Positions 22,716 to 33,648 of a DNA stretch of 64,000 nt are shown here, piece after piece. The stretch's first letter is position 1. Every line of letters starts with the position of its first letter. Position numbers and translations under genes: made by a program. Source of the DNA: Gambelia wislizenii (Eukaryota > Chordata > Lepidosauria > Squamata > Crotaphytidae); assembly GCA_030847615.1 (NCBI GenBank), contig JAUMIR010000005.1:214690645-214754644 (forward strand), written 5' to 3'. The notes beneath the pieces are model-generated. The model worked only from the letters and a program-made list of their open reading frames with translations. It did not search any database and was not told the origin of the DNA.

Positions 22716-22929
22716 GTATTGTTATTTATATACTGCTTATTAGTGTCAAAGCACTCCCTAAGTGGTTTACAATGTTTTTTAGCGAATTGCCCCCAACAAG
22801 CTGGGTACACATTTTACCAACCTACAAAAGGATAGAAGGCTGAGTCAGCCTTGGAGCCCTCTAGGATCAAACTCATAACTTTGTGGCTTGCAGTGCTGGC
22901 ATTTAACCTCTGCACCACCAGGGATCTCC
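22716..22929 (-). mobile_element. tRNA-derived SINE, family 1
   Basis: Read on the minus strand, it starts GGAGATCCCTGGTGGTGCAG and passes through 'ggttaaatgccagcactgca' and 'ggttggtaaaatgtgtaccc' to a degenerate tail. It is more diverged than the copies at 8893 and 23509. Confidence 0.85.
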
Positions 22930-23160
22930 ATGTATTGTAGCACTGTTTCGATTCCTTTTGTATATTTATTTTCTACAAGCTGTATACTTTACAGCTAGTT
23001 TAGTTACTACAGCTTGAGTATCCCTTATCCGGAAATACAAAATAGTCCAAAATCCAAAATTGTCCACATGGGTGGCTGAGATCATGACACCTTTGCTTTC
23101 TGGTGGTTCAGTGTACACAAATGTTGTTTCATGCACAACATTTTTAAAAATATTCTGTAC

Positions 23161-23368
23161 TCTAATAATAATGATGATAAATTTTTATTTTTAACCTGCC
23201 CCTCTGCTCGGCAACCGGAGCGGTGTACAACAGGATTAAAAAACAGTAAGTTAAAACAATCCTTCCCAATCCTAACCCTCCCACCCCTTAAAACTAAATT
23301 AAACTAGTGGAGAATTAAAACAAACATAAAGTACAATACAAAATACAAATTACTACCAAAAAAAAATG
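23161..23368 (-). mobile_element. LINE/SINE 3' tail inserted in the MER2-like element
   Basis: On the minus strand the sequence ends 'ttgtacaccgctccggttgc', 'cgagcagaggggcaggtt', then ATTATTATTA. This is a typical reptile retroposon 3' tail with trinucleotide repeats. The MER2-like sequence resumes on either side ('aaaatattctgta' and 'tgtataaaattatc'). The family is not determined. Confidence 0.55.
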
Positions 23369-23508
23369 TATAAAATTATCTTCAGGCTATGAGTATAAGG
23401 TGTATATGAAACATACCGGTAAATGAATTTCTTCTTTAGCCTGGGTCCCATCTCCAAGATATCTCATTATGGTGTGCAAATATTTCAAAAGCCAAAAATA
23501 TTTCAAAA

Positions 23509-23790
23509 GCCCTGGTGGCACAGTGGTTAAATGCCAGTACTGCAAGCCACAACGTTGCAAGTTCGATTCCAGCGGACTCCAAAGTTCACTGAGCCTTCCA
23601 TCCTTTCGTAGGTCAGTAAATTGAGTACCCAGCTTGTGGGGGCAATTAGCTAACACACATTGGAAACTGTTTAATGCAGTGTAGACGTGTAAATAGCTAT
23701 TGCTTAAAACAATTTGTAAGCCGCTCTGATAGCCTTGTGGCTGAAGAGCGGGGTATAACTAACTAACTAACTAAATAAATAAAAAAATCT
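23509..23790 (+). mobile_element. tRNA-derived SINE, family 1, full length
   Basis: The head is well preserved, with A box TGGCACAGTGG and a consensus B box GTTCGATTCC. The body matches 8893-9161, and the tail is ACTAACTAACTAAATAAATA. It lies inside the MER2-like element, so it is younger than that insertion. Confidence 0.9.
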
Positions 23791-23847
23791 GAAATCCAGA
23801 AACAAACATTCTGGTCCCAAACATTTCAGATAAGAGATACTCAACCT

Positions 23848-24457
23848 TTTTTAAAAAGAAAGTATATTTCTTTTTGGACAGCATAAAAACTACGAGTATG
23901 AGAAAGATGCCAGCTGTTATGTTTCAAAAGTGCTTTGCCTTTTTTAAATAATATAAAGAAACATTCACACCATATACTTTACAGTACTAATATTGGCTTG
24001 CTAGGCCAATGTATATGTACATAGTGTTGGAGATGTAAGGGTGTACAGTATACAACTTGCTACTCAGAGATTTTACTGCTGAAGTCTTTGCTGCCTCAAG
24101 TGCATAATTTCTTTACACAAGATTATTGGTTGAGACACATAGGAATTAATAGGACTTTTAGTTGTTTCAGAAAGGATCACAGCATTTTAACAACGACGAT
24201 TCTCAAAGTGCTCTTAATCCTGTACAGTTTCTATGCTGCAGTGGTCTCATGCTTCCTCCTTAAAACTGTTTCTGTCCACATGAACCAGAATGGTTTGGTG
24301 AATACTAACATTGCACAGCAAGTAAGCCCGTTATGACCCTAATGCAAATCTATATGAATAATATCCTCATTTATCTGCCCTACTAGTTATCTAGATTTAT
24401 TGGATATTCTCCAGGCCACCAGTTAAACAAGGTTTTGTTCCATTTGGTTTACTTATA
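23848..24457. other. AT-rich sequence, nothing recognised
   Basis: No gene or repeat recognised. Confidence 0.4.
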
Positions 24458-24590
24458 CATGTCCACCCTCCCATTCACGGAAACAATATCCATGGTTTCA
24501 GTTATCCATGGCTGAAAAAATAGGGACACATACCATAGAGGTGCGCTGGAAAAACCCTAAAAAGGAGTCCTCTCTAGGACTTGCTAGGGC
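24458..24590. mobile_element. Partial pogo/Tigger-like MITE
   Basis: TA precedes CATGTCCACCCTCCCATTC. The sequence then shares 'gtttcagttatccatgg' and 'gacacataccata' with 10853-11076. The right inverted end was not found. Confidence 0.4.
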
Positions 24591-25815
24591 CAAATCCAGA
24601 CTACACAATATTTGCCATGGTTCCTTCCTATGGAATCCTGAGATTTGTAGTTTGGTGATGCACCAGCAGTCTTTGGCAGAGAAGGCTAAAGACCTTGTAA
24701 AACAAAAATTTAAAAGTCAACAATAGCTAACTGAATAAATAAAACCAAACATTCTATATTCAACAATAGCCAAGCATTTTACACTCAGATGTGTTTTGAT
24801 TACTGTAAATGATTGTAAGGCCTAAGGGGATGGAGAGAAGGTTGCACAACTACTTTTTCAAAACTTTTACAGATGTAATGTTATTAATGTTATTAATTTC
24901 TATTCTGGGCAGGATAATGAAAGGAGTAAGTTGGAGTTTTGTTTTGAGAGTCACCTTGGGATTCTAGTTGTGTATGTGCATGCATTTGAATGACTACATG
25001 TATGCTTTGACTGAATGTAAGCTTTTTTGACTTCTAGAGAACTAGATCCTGAAATGTTTTAAATAGATAGTGTTCTAAAAATAGTCACAGAGTAGAATTT
25101 TGTACTTGAATGGATGGATGTTGTGGCATTTTCAATTCAAGACAGTTATGCAGGGCATAACTAATATTCCAAAATGTTTTGACTTTTTCTATGAAAGCTT
25201 AAACACAGAGATGTATTTCACACTTTAGGGATCCTGCAGAATCCTTTTTGTGTATATGTTTTTAAAATACTTTCTGAATTTAAATGATCCCCAATGGACT
25301 GAATGTGTCTTTAATTGTTATATCTTGCAGTACAGATTCAAACATCTCCAATAAAAGAAAATATCCAATAAAGGGAAAGCATGCATCTTTTGTGAATTCA
25401 AGGGATGTGAATTGCTGTTTATTTAAAAGGGTGCTTTTCTATAACAAGATTAGAATTCAGGTGCTTGTTCCACTTGTAGGAGTTTACAGAGTGTGAGACT
25501 AGTTAAGATGGAAACTGCCAACAAACAAGTCTTTAATGGAAACCAACTGCTTCTGTGTGCCCAATTAAGACTACCCAACTGTGAAATGCAGCCCCCCTAG
25601 GTAGAAGTTGGATTGGCCATTTGGGAAGGAGGGAAATGTCAAAAGGAATACTTGTTTTCATGGATAAAAGGAATTGTATAAATGTTAAAGGGTTTTGCTT
25701 AATTCTTTAAATTTAAGCATGTGATATTAAGGTTAGTATTGACGTTCCTCAATATAGATTTACATATGCACCACAATCTGAACTTGAAGCCCTGGTAACT
25801 GTTCTTGAGATATGG
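24591..25815. other. AT-rich sequence, nothing recognised
   Basis: No gene or repeat recognised. Confidence 0.4.
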
Positions 25816-26310
25816 ATGTGCTCTTGGTCCCAAATCAATCTTGTCATTCCTCAGAAAGCAATGAAAGATAATAACTACTATTCACCTGATTGCCTTCCTG
25901 CTCAGAGACAGCTGGTGACGCTTGTCTTCCTGATAACCAGGACTTTCAGATCTAAGGCAGGGATAAAGAAAAGCCGGGAGCTTGCTGAATCTAAATTTGA
26001 CAGTCAATGGCAGTGTAGAGGGGTCAGGAGGGATAGAATCTCTGACACGTATAAGAAAGGAACAAAATTTATCTGCTCTGGTTGCAATGATTAGATGTCT
26101 CGTTGTCTGGCTTTCTTATAGTGGATGATTGATCGTGCCCGCCAGCTGCCTAATATCATAATTAACAAAGTTGCTACCATGTCTGAGAAGTTTAATCGAA
26201 AAAAATTGCCCGAAGTCTGATGCTATTGTTGCCCATGAGTATGAGAAGTATGGCAAAGTCGACTTTTGGACTAATGGATCTGCAGGACTATGTGGGCAGA
26301 ATGAGAAATA
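25816..26310 (+). other. Coding-like stretch of unknown origin
   Basis: An open frame at 25816-26094 (92 codons, ending KGTKFICSGCND) is followed by 'tctggctttcttatag', which resembles a splice acceptor. A frame reading [20 protein letters not shown] then runs from about 26120. After one frame change it continues as [18 protein letters not shown] and on to about 26310. The amino-acid composition looks protein-like, but I recognise no family. It could be a decayed transposase, a retroelement piece or a relict exon. Not called as a gene. Confidence 0.25.
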
Positions 26311-26744
26311 GTGCACCCGAATGGCTAATGGTAGGTTTCCTTTCACAATTCTATTTTTCACTCATTTTCACTTATTCTTAGTCTCTCCCTTAAGATTTAG
26401 AATGACTGAAACTTTTATTTTGGGGTCCAATCTACTTTATTATTTCATGTTTATTGTTAAATATTAAACATTAAAATATCTTGTTATTGTCAATACTCTT
26501 AACAAACTGTATTTTAAACAGGGATGAATACGGTAATTGTCGCTATATCCCCACCACCACCACACAGACTTCAGACAGATTTTTGTAGGTTTCCATGTTT
26601 TATTTGTATGCGTCCTAAAGGAAAAAAGTGTCTTAAAGTCGATGGAGACATAGTCATCACTTAATGGCATTACATTAAGAAATGTTGTTAAAAATACACA
26701 TTTATGCATATTCTTATGGATATAGATGTTTGTAACAAGATCTG

Positions 26745-26840
26745 TCAAATTTATAAGGGGTGGAAATAGAAACTGCAGCCTTTTTCAAGATATTGTCCTT
26801 AACTGATGCTATGCAGAAACGTGTTCACTTCAGGTATCCC
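26745..26840 (+). repeat. Local duplicated segment, copy 1
   Basis: About 90 bp beginning 'aaatttataagggg' and including 'tgtccttaactgatgctatg' recurs at 27560-27653 with scattered differences. Confidence 0.7.
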
Positions 26841-27052
26841 AGGATATTTAGGAAATATCTGAACAGCTCAGTTGTTGATCTGGAATAATTACATATTTTT
26901 ATAGATTAAAAACGACCCTGTTCAGGGTTTTTTGTTCTTTGCAGTTGTATTTCCCCCCTCTCTTTATGAGCTCTATTTGCTCACATAGTTGTCCCTAGAG
27001 TACATGTTGCTATTGCTAGTCTAACATATCACTGTGAATATTGACAGTGAAG

Positions 27053-27082
27053 TGTGTGTGTGTGTGCGCGCACACACACACA
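27053..27082. repeat. (GT)n-(GC)n-(AC)n self-complementary microsatellite
   Basis: A GT run passes through GCGCGC into a CA run and forms a 30-bp near-perfect palindrome. Confidence 0.9.
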
Positions 27083-27559
27083 CCATATAAAAAGAAGAGG
27101 ATGGGGAATTACAGATATAAAGACAAAGGAAACAATAGCTGATTTATGCAACACCGCAGGAAAATGCATAGCGGGAAAACATTTTGGAAAACCTGCTCAC
27201 GTTTCCATTATTTTGATTTAATAAAACCCCTGAAAAGGAAAAGTTGATTTCATTTGTTGATAATTGGAAGTGGAATTGCACAATTTAACCAGTTTTGGAA
27301 GACTGTTTTTCTCATGCATTTTCTTTTAGGTGTTCTTTTTAACTGACTATATAGTAACTAATGTGATGGATTGTAGCTCTGTCTGCTCTCTGGAAATTGT
27401 TTGGTTTTATACATTCTTTCCTGCTAGCAACATGTCATCTGCAAATATTAAAGCATATTAAAATTGTTGCTACCATATAATTTTTTTAAAAAAATCCATG
27501 AATAGTGACTTTATTGATAGCAATTCTGTAAGTATTTTAAAATATTTATTTACATCTTA

Positions 27560-27653
27560 CCAAATTTATAAGGGAGAAAAATAGAAACTACAACCTTTTT
27601 CAAGATACTGTCCTTAACTGACGCTATGCAAAGAAACGTGTAGGTTAGAGATA
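27560..27653 (+). repeat. Local duplicated segment, copy 2
   Basis: The diverged partner of 26745-26840, in the same orientation about 0.8 kb away. The 'cctttttcaagatactgtcc' and 'ctatgcaaagaaacgtg' blocks match. Confidence 0.7.
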
Positions 27654-28305
27654 TCCCCCCCCCCACTTAACATCAGTGATAGATAATAATTCTAACCTTT
27701 CTTGGCATTTTTATTGTTCGCTATTGGTTTGTGGAGGGGGGACCACAATACTTTTTTTTGCCTGGAACAAAGATTAGTATAAATATAGAAGGGAGGAAAA
27801 CCCAGATTAGTAATGCAAATTTCAAACAGAAGGAAGGATTAAGCTGCTAGAACAAGCATATTGTTATTTTAATCAGCGCTCACATAATATTTTATGTAAT
27901 TGAGACTTAGTGCATTGTTAAACTCAGCTGGAGAACTGTATGTTTGTATGGATTACAGGAGGAAATGCTAAAGCAGTGTCATAGCAGATGTGTCTGGCTT
28001 TTAACAGGATTATTTCCTTGGATATGTAGCAATGAACTCCTCATAATAGTTTCAGAGGAACTAATAACTTTTAGAAATATGTTAATGGCAAATGTGCCAA
28101 TGTAAAGAGTGAGAAGATTAGTGGTGCATTCTTTTGCACTGAAAGAAGAGTATAATAAATGTCTCTCAGGTGACACAGGCTGCAGCAATTTTTATTGCAG
28201 ATTACAGCATGATGGACCCTTGGTCGGTGATTAACCCTCCCAAAATTAAAACCCAGTGCTAAAGTATTCAGCCCAATTTAAATGCAATCACAGAAACAAG
28301 GGTTA
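27654..28305. other. Unique AT-rich sequence
   Basis: No repeat recognised except a C-run at 27656-27664. It has the look of unique, possibly regulatory, DNA but shows no decisive signal. Confidence 0.3.
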
Positions 28306-28428
28306 TTCTCCTCCCCCTCCTCCTCCTGCTTCTTCCTCCTCCTCCTGTTTTCTTCCTCCCCTCCCCCTTCCTTCCTCTTCCTCCTCCTTTCCCTCCCTCC
28401 CTTTCTCTTTCTCTCTCTCTGTCTCTTT
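28306..28428. repeat. Polypyrimidine tract (CCT/CTTCC/TCTC-rich)
   Basis: About 120 bases are almost purely C and T on the plus strand, dominated by CCT and CTTCC units and ending in TCTCTCTC. The proline/serine or glutamate/arginine frames predicted across it are composition artefacts. Long homopurine-homopyrimidine DNA of this kind can form triplex structures. Confidence 0.9.
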
Positions 28429-29837
28429 CCATGTTGTTGAGAAGATAAGACAGCGAAGAAGACCATGATTTAGCTTGGGCAAAATGGCTTGAATAGGAAA
28501 ATGGTTTTCCAGAATCCAGAGCAAAGGAATTTCAGAATGAATATATTGGTGCTATAACAAAACAGGTAAGAGAGAAACATGCTCAATTATATATCTCTAA
28601 TGACGAGTTGCATTATGGTGCAACTGGATGCATGTCAACTCAGAAACTCAAAGGGGTTTACTTCCATACAAGTGTATATAAAAGATCAGCATTAGACTGG
28701 GTTCTTGCAAGGCAATGAACGCTGGAGAAGAATTTCTTCATGGTGCAGCCTGACACAGGAACAATTTGAAGAGTTAAATTTGTACAGTCTTTAAACTCCT
28801 TTTGTAAAGCAGGCAAGCCATTACGGAATATAATTTGAAGAGGACTAGAGGTGCAATCCTATACATTTACCAACCAGGTAGTAAATCCCATTGAGCTTAA
28901 TGGGGCATTTCAGATTACACTATTAACACATATGTATTTACTGGCTTAAGGAAATTAATTTTTGGTTATGTTTACCAAAAATTAAAAAAAAAAAAAACCT
29001 TTCAGGTTAGACTCCCAAAATAGAAAGGCTAATTATATGCCAACTATTCTGTATATACTGTACAATTTGGAGAACGGGGGGTGTTGCCAAAATGGCATTT
29101 TGGGTGTCTCTAATTTGTTTCAGGGCTGTGAATGTTTTTCAAGGATGAAATAAACTTTCATGGTAATATTTGTATTTAATATATCTATTGAACAATTTAT
29201 CCTTCATCTATTTATCTTTTAGTTCAGAGTTAGTATATTATGCCCATTAATTATTAGGCACTGGTTGATTAATCAGATCAGAGTTGGAATTGTGTTGTTC
29301 TTTTTGTCACTTATAAACTTTCATGAGTGATTTTGGTATTTGGATTTAGCATTTATTATTTTATTCTTTATTTCAGTGGAATAAAGAATATTTCCTGAAA
29401 TAGCTTAGCATAATAAAATAGTAAATCAAAACTTTGCAACTGTTCAAAAACTCGGTGAAATTATCTTTTTCCAAGATTCATTATTAGATCTTAATTTTGC
29501 AAATTGAGCTAAATATTGAGTAATTTCATAGGCAAACAGAAGCCTGTGGTTTTCAGAGCATGACATGAAAATAGAGATCTGGAGTATAGCTGTTGACCAA
29601 AAGAAAAATAATGCTTCAACTGCATATTTGAATTTCATCAGTGAGATCGCATAACTGAGTGTCGATTTGAGTATTAATGGGCAGAATCTGAAGCAGATTT
29701 TTATAATAGAATCTATTCCCCTGCTATTGTTCTTTCAGTTTGTCTGCAATTATAGAGAAGAAAGAAAAAGAACTAGGTCAATTATTCTCAAAGTGGCTTC
29801 AATGTATATTTTCCTGAAGCATGTATTCGAGCACTGA
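28429..29837. other. AT-rich sequence, nothing recognised
   Basis: No gene or repeat recognised with confidence. Confidence 0.4.
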
Positions 29838-29884
29838 AAGTGAGTTAGACTGGATGATCCCTACCATCTCAATGATTCTACGAT
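29838..29884 (+). mobile_element. CR1 LINE 3' tip
   Basis: 'gttagactggatgatcccta' followed by 'tcaatgattctacgatg' is the extreme CR1 3' end in decayed form. Confidence 0.55.
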
Positions 29885-30400
29885 GTAAGGAGCACTCCTC
29901 TCAAGGATCCTAATAGGACTGTGTGGTCCTCTCATACTGCACCTGACCAGCAGATTAGAGGAAGGGCTACTGTTTAATTTCTTAGAAGCTTCCTGTTCAG
30001 CACAGTGCTGTATTTCAGTGTCTGACCCTGTAGCGGAACCATACTCAGCATGGCAGAGCAGCAATAATGAATTCCTCTTTAATTAGTCAGTTTGAATTCA
30101 CTCTAATTACTGGCTTCCTATCATGTTTACTTCTCTTGCTCTTTCTCTTCTTCTTCTTTCTCTTTTCTCTTTAAATACAGAAGGAAAAAAAATATGAGAG
30201 GAGGCAAATAACTAAAGGCCCACCTTTAACTCATCTCACTAACTTACTGACTAATTAAGGCCCAATTCAACACTAAAGCCACAAAGGGGAAGCTTTGAAT
30301 TAAAGTTGAAGGGAATGCTTTGTGAATGAGATTTTTGCTTGAAGAGACATTATAGAAGGATCATGGCCAGAGTTAATTTTTTTTTCCAGATAGTGTCCTG
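29885..30400. other. Sequence with nothing recognised
   Basis: Pyrimidine-rich around 30130-30175. No gene recognised. Confidence 0.4.
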
Positions 30401-30721
30401 CAAGGGTGGGAATCATGCATCCCTCTGGATGTTGTTGGACTGCAACTCCCAGCATTCCTTACCTTTGGCTATGCTAGCTAGGACTGCTGTGATTTGCAGG
30501 CCAACAATGTTTGGAGGACCATAGGTTTTTCATGGTTTTTTTCCCGGGCTGTGAGGCCATGTTCTGGAAGAGTTTATTCCTGACATTTTGCCTGCATCTG
30601 TGGCTGGCATCTTTCTCTGAACATGGCCTCACAGCCCGGGGGGGGGCATGAAAAACCTATAGATGCCAGCCATGAAAACCTTTTACATCACATTTGGAGG
30701 ACCACATGATTTCCACTCCTG
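30401..30721. mobile_element. hAT-like MITE with nested palindromic insertion
   Basis: The ends are inverted: CAAGGGTGGGAATCATG on the left and, from the other strand, CAGGAGTGGAAATCATG on the right. The flanking octamers match at 6 of 8 positions (30393-30400 and 30722-30729), consistent with a hAT target duplication. The interior is the common reptile hairpin 'gttgttggactgcaactccc' and its inverted partner. A 171-bp insertion at 30522-30692 lies within it. Confidence 0.65.
30522..30692. mobile_element. Palindromic insertion with 12-bp target duplication
   Basis: The insertion is flanked by the perfect 12-bp repeat TTTGGAGGACCA (30510-30521 and 30693-30704). It contains two sets of perfect inverted arms: 30521-30534 with 30647-30660, and 30543-30564 with 30619-30640, around a 54-base centre 'ctgacattttgcctgcatct'. 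The centre matches a common squamate repeat motif that I recall but cannot name. The arms suggest a snap-back copy. Confidence 0.7.
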
Positions 30722-32068
30722 CTGTCCAGCTATTTTAAATGTTATGGAGAGCTACCTTTTTGTTCTGCTTCCAGAAGATGGGTCCTAGTGTGCTATCACT
30801 TGTGGAGAAAACTAGGTAAGAGCACTGCTGCCTGAAATGCTTTTGTGTGATTATTTTTATAGGAAGGGAAAGCTATTGGTTGGCCCAATCATGTCCAAAT
30901 TAATTAGTGAATTAATTCCTCCTCCATTCAAAGAAAAACTCTCCTGTCCATAAACTGGATTATAATTTTGTTTTTTTAATGCATAGGTGGTGACCTTTTA
31001 TTTTTGTTTCTTTGAACAAAGAGGTGAAGGTGGGTTTTTAAATGTGACACAAATTATAATGTGCAGAGTAGGCAGTCAAGATACAATCTCATATAAGACC
31101 CAGAAAGCTGAGAGTTTGAGATCCGCTAGCCTACATTTTCTGGTATGCCTGTACAATTAATGAGCTCTTTGCTGGATGAGTCAGAGAAGACAGCTTATGC
31201 TTTCACTATATAAGGGGTGTGAAGATCCTGCTTCCTTTTTCATAATCCTAGTTAACAAAGGTTAGAAATAGCAATACTGAGCCCAGCTAAATCTTGGTAT
31301 TACACTCCCTGCATAGTTTAAAATTTCTATCTTTTAAATGTGATGTATATTATTAAAATGATAATAAATATGCAATCTCCTGTCCTATTCAATTTATTTC
31401 TCCCTTTCATCAAAGATGAGTTCCCATTGACTCTGTCAAGATAGAGAAGTCTTAGGAATTGTAGCAGAGAAATTAAGCAGCCTCAGGCATCAGCTGCCTT
31501 CCACCTAGTCCTTTCGTTTGCACTTAAAACACCCCCCAGGGAGGGAGTCTTTTTATGGGACTCCATGAAAAATTAAAATAAGATGAGAACTGAACTTATG
31601 AAACGGTGCAGTTGGATGATGGAGAAGGGAACCAAAGGGAGGAAAAGAAACCCTTTAGGGTACTGAACATATATACTCTAAGGCTTGGTTTAGCACCATA
31701 TTTAAAGCAGTCTCTTGCTTTAAAAGAACTGCCTCTTAGTTCTACCCCACTCTACATGCATAGTGATTCTAAAAGATTTTTATATAGATCACTAATTGCT
31801 ACCTGTCAGCTTTTGCTGCCATACTTTTTCAAACATTCACAATTGTCATATAAACACTTTTAATATATCATTTAAAATATTTTTATAGCTAAAAATATAG
31901 TACACTGTTTCTTTTAAATGTCTTGAGCATCTAGATTACAGGTTCATATAAATGTACATATAGCTATTGACTATGTTTGCATAAATATATATTCAGTGAT
32001 TTGAACCACATATATCATTTAGAGCTATTTCTACAATTTATTTTCATATGAAGGCCCTGTTTGATTTT
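30722..32068. other. AT-rich sequence, nothing recognised
   Basis: No gene or repeat recognised. Confidence 0.4.
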
Positions 32069-32169
32069 GCACACTCTCAGCCTTAGAAAACCCCATGATA
32101 AGGCCTAAGGCCTTATGGCCTTAGGGTCGCCATATGTCAGAAATGGCTTGAAGGCACAGAACAAAAACA
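32069..32169 (+). mobile_element. tRNA-derived SINE, family 2, 3' part
   Basis: 'cacactctcagccttagaaa' through 'gggtcgccatatgtcagaaa' and 'tggcttgaaggcacagaaca' is the 3' half of SINE family 2. A short local duplication ('taaggcct..aaggcctta') sits in the middle. The tRNA-like head is missing. Confidence 0.75.
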
Positions 32170-32288
32170 ATAGAGTAAATCTGCTGTTAATGTACGTTCT
32201 TTTGAAGATTGCTATTATTTCAGTAGTTTAAATTAAAGAAAGAAATGAAATGGAAAATACTGTGTAGGTGCATGTATCATACGCCTCC

Positions 32289-32398
32289 TGCACAAGTGTT
32301 AGAAATGTTACTTTTGGGGGTTACAGCTCCCACAGACCCCTAACCAGCATGGCTAGTGGGAGGTATGCCCCCACAAAGTAACCTTCCCAAGCTCCGCT
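32289..32398. mobile_element. Hairpin MITE
   Basis: The arms at 32307-32333 and 32356-32382 pair over about 27 bases: GTTACTTTTGGGGGT.. against GTTACTTTGTGGGGG.. from the other strand. The spacer is 'ccctaaccagcatggc'. Same general type as 21412-21513. Confidence 0.55.
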
Positions 32399-32498
32399 TG
32401 TCTGTATTTATGAAATGCTTTACTCCCTTGTTCATTTAGTGCCTCTCTCCTTATCTTGGCAGATTATAGGTTATTTACTAGATGTTCAAAGGAGACAC

Positions 32499-33070
32499 AT
32501 TGTCTATATGAGGCAATAAAATGTGAATTGGTGCACAGTAATGACAATTCTCATTAGCCTCCATTCTCATGGTTTTTCGGCAAGATTGCATGTATACGAA
32601 GCTACCTGTGTTTGATGTTCACATGGGCATGCCTGTGAATCAAAATGGCAGGTTTGAGTGAATTGCATTTTTATTTTCCCCAAGTTGCTGCTGCCAACCA
32701 GTATTTTTTTAAAGTAAATCCAAGGTGTGGAAGTGTGACTTTCCTTTTAAACAAGCTTTAAAAATAACCTGTTTCGTCACCTCAGTGCACGATCGCTACC
32801 GCAAACATTCAACATGGCAGCTCCAGCCACTTCATTGCCAGCAAGCTCTGCCCCCTGCACACAGCCAACCAATCAACAATCCACTTCCATTCTTGCCGAG
32901 AATGCCCTGCAATCCTAATAGGTTGTCCCAATGAGCAGGAATGTGCATTTCCCTCGCAGTTTTTAAAAAACTTTGGGAAAAGCCACAAAGGCTTTTCCCA
33001 TGCAGTGTATGGCTTTTTGCCCCTCTCTTTCCGAATACGGTGAATCACCATGGGATATCATTTAGACAAA
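32499..33070. mobile_element. TIR element with CCAAT-box and GC-rich block, copy 1
   Basis: The left end 'attgtctatatgaggc' matches the terminal motif of copy 2 (40914-41500). Shared interior blocks follow in the same order: 'ttgctgctgcca' with a T-run, 'aacatggcagctcc', 'gctctgccccctg', 'cagccaaccaatcaac', and a 'tttgg..tttttgcccc' block. The right end is decayed and its position is approximate. The interior resembles a small promoter (CCAAT box plus CCGCCCC-like box). Superfamily unknown. Confidence 0.45.
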
Positions 33071-33439
33071 AGGTATTCTCCTCAAATTTGATGAGGAGTA
33101 TTTTCACCATTTCCCCACAGCCACCTGAAGAGTTTTAAACAATACCATGCTATGTTCGATGTTCTGCTCTGTACAGAAAGTGGGGCTTTTTTTTTTTAAA
33201 GAAAAACAAAACAAAACAGTGAAATAAAAATTATCCCACCAAATGTATTCCTCTTCTGTTTGCTTCCCCTGCAAACATGGAAGGCTGAGAATTACTCAGA
33301 ACAAAAGTTCTACCTCATATAAATATTTATTTTCTGATTCTGGTTCTAGGTGATTTTATAGAACATCTTGATCCTATATGCATGAACATTCCTGTGAAAA
33401 TGGATGATTTTTACACCCAATACACTGAAATACACTGAA
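33071..33439. other. AT-rich sequence, nothing recognised
   Basis: Contains a T-run and AAAACA-rich simple sequence at 33187-33218. Confidence 0.4.
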
Positions 33440-33648
33440 GCCAGCATAGTATAGTGGTTGGAGTGTTGGACTTAAACTCTGGAAACCAGGGTTTAAATCC
33501 CCACTTGTCCATGAAAACCCACTGGGTGACCATGGGCAAGTCACACACTCTCAGCCTCAACCCCCCCCCCCATGATAGGTTCACCTTAGGGTTGCCATAA
33601 ATTAGGAATGGCTTGAAGGCACATAACAACAACAACAACAACAACAAA
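33440..33648 (+). mobile_element. tRNA-derived SINE, family 2, full length
   Basis: The tRNA-like head has an A-box region TATAGTGGTTGG and a B-box region GGTTTAAATCC. The body runs through 'gaaaacccactgggtgacca', 'tgggcaagtcacacactctc' and 'gttgccataaattaggaatg'. The tail is seven CAA units. This tail type is what has been called ACA-SINE in squamates. Confidence 0.9.

Larger units (their letters stand above)
23010..23847 (-). mobile_element. MER2-like Tigger element, split by two insertions
   Basis: TA precedes CAGCTTGAGTATCCCTTATC, and the right end reads ...AGATACTCAACC. The interior on the minus strand follows the MER2 layout: 'ggatgggacccag', 'atacaccttatac', 'cctgaagataat', 'gtacactgaaccacc' and 'ggtgtcatgatc'. 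Two later insertions (23161-23368 and 23509-23790) break it. The second copy, at 63064-63392, is in the opposite orientation. The family name rests on recalled mammalian MER2 sequence. Confidence 0.75.

Noticed and set aside
28256..28524. Pro/Ser-rich and Glu/Arg-rich frames
   Set aside because: Products of the polypyrimidine tract.
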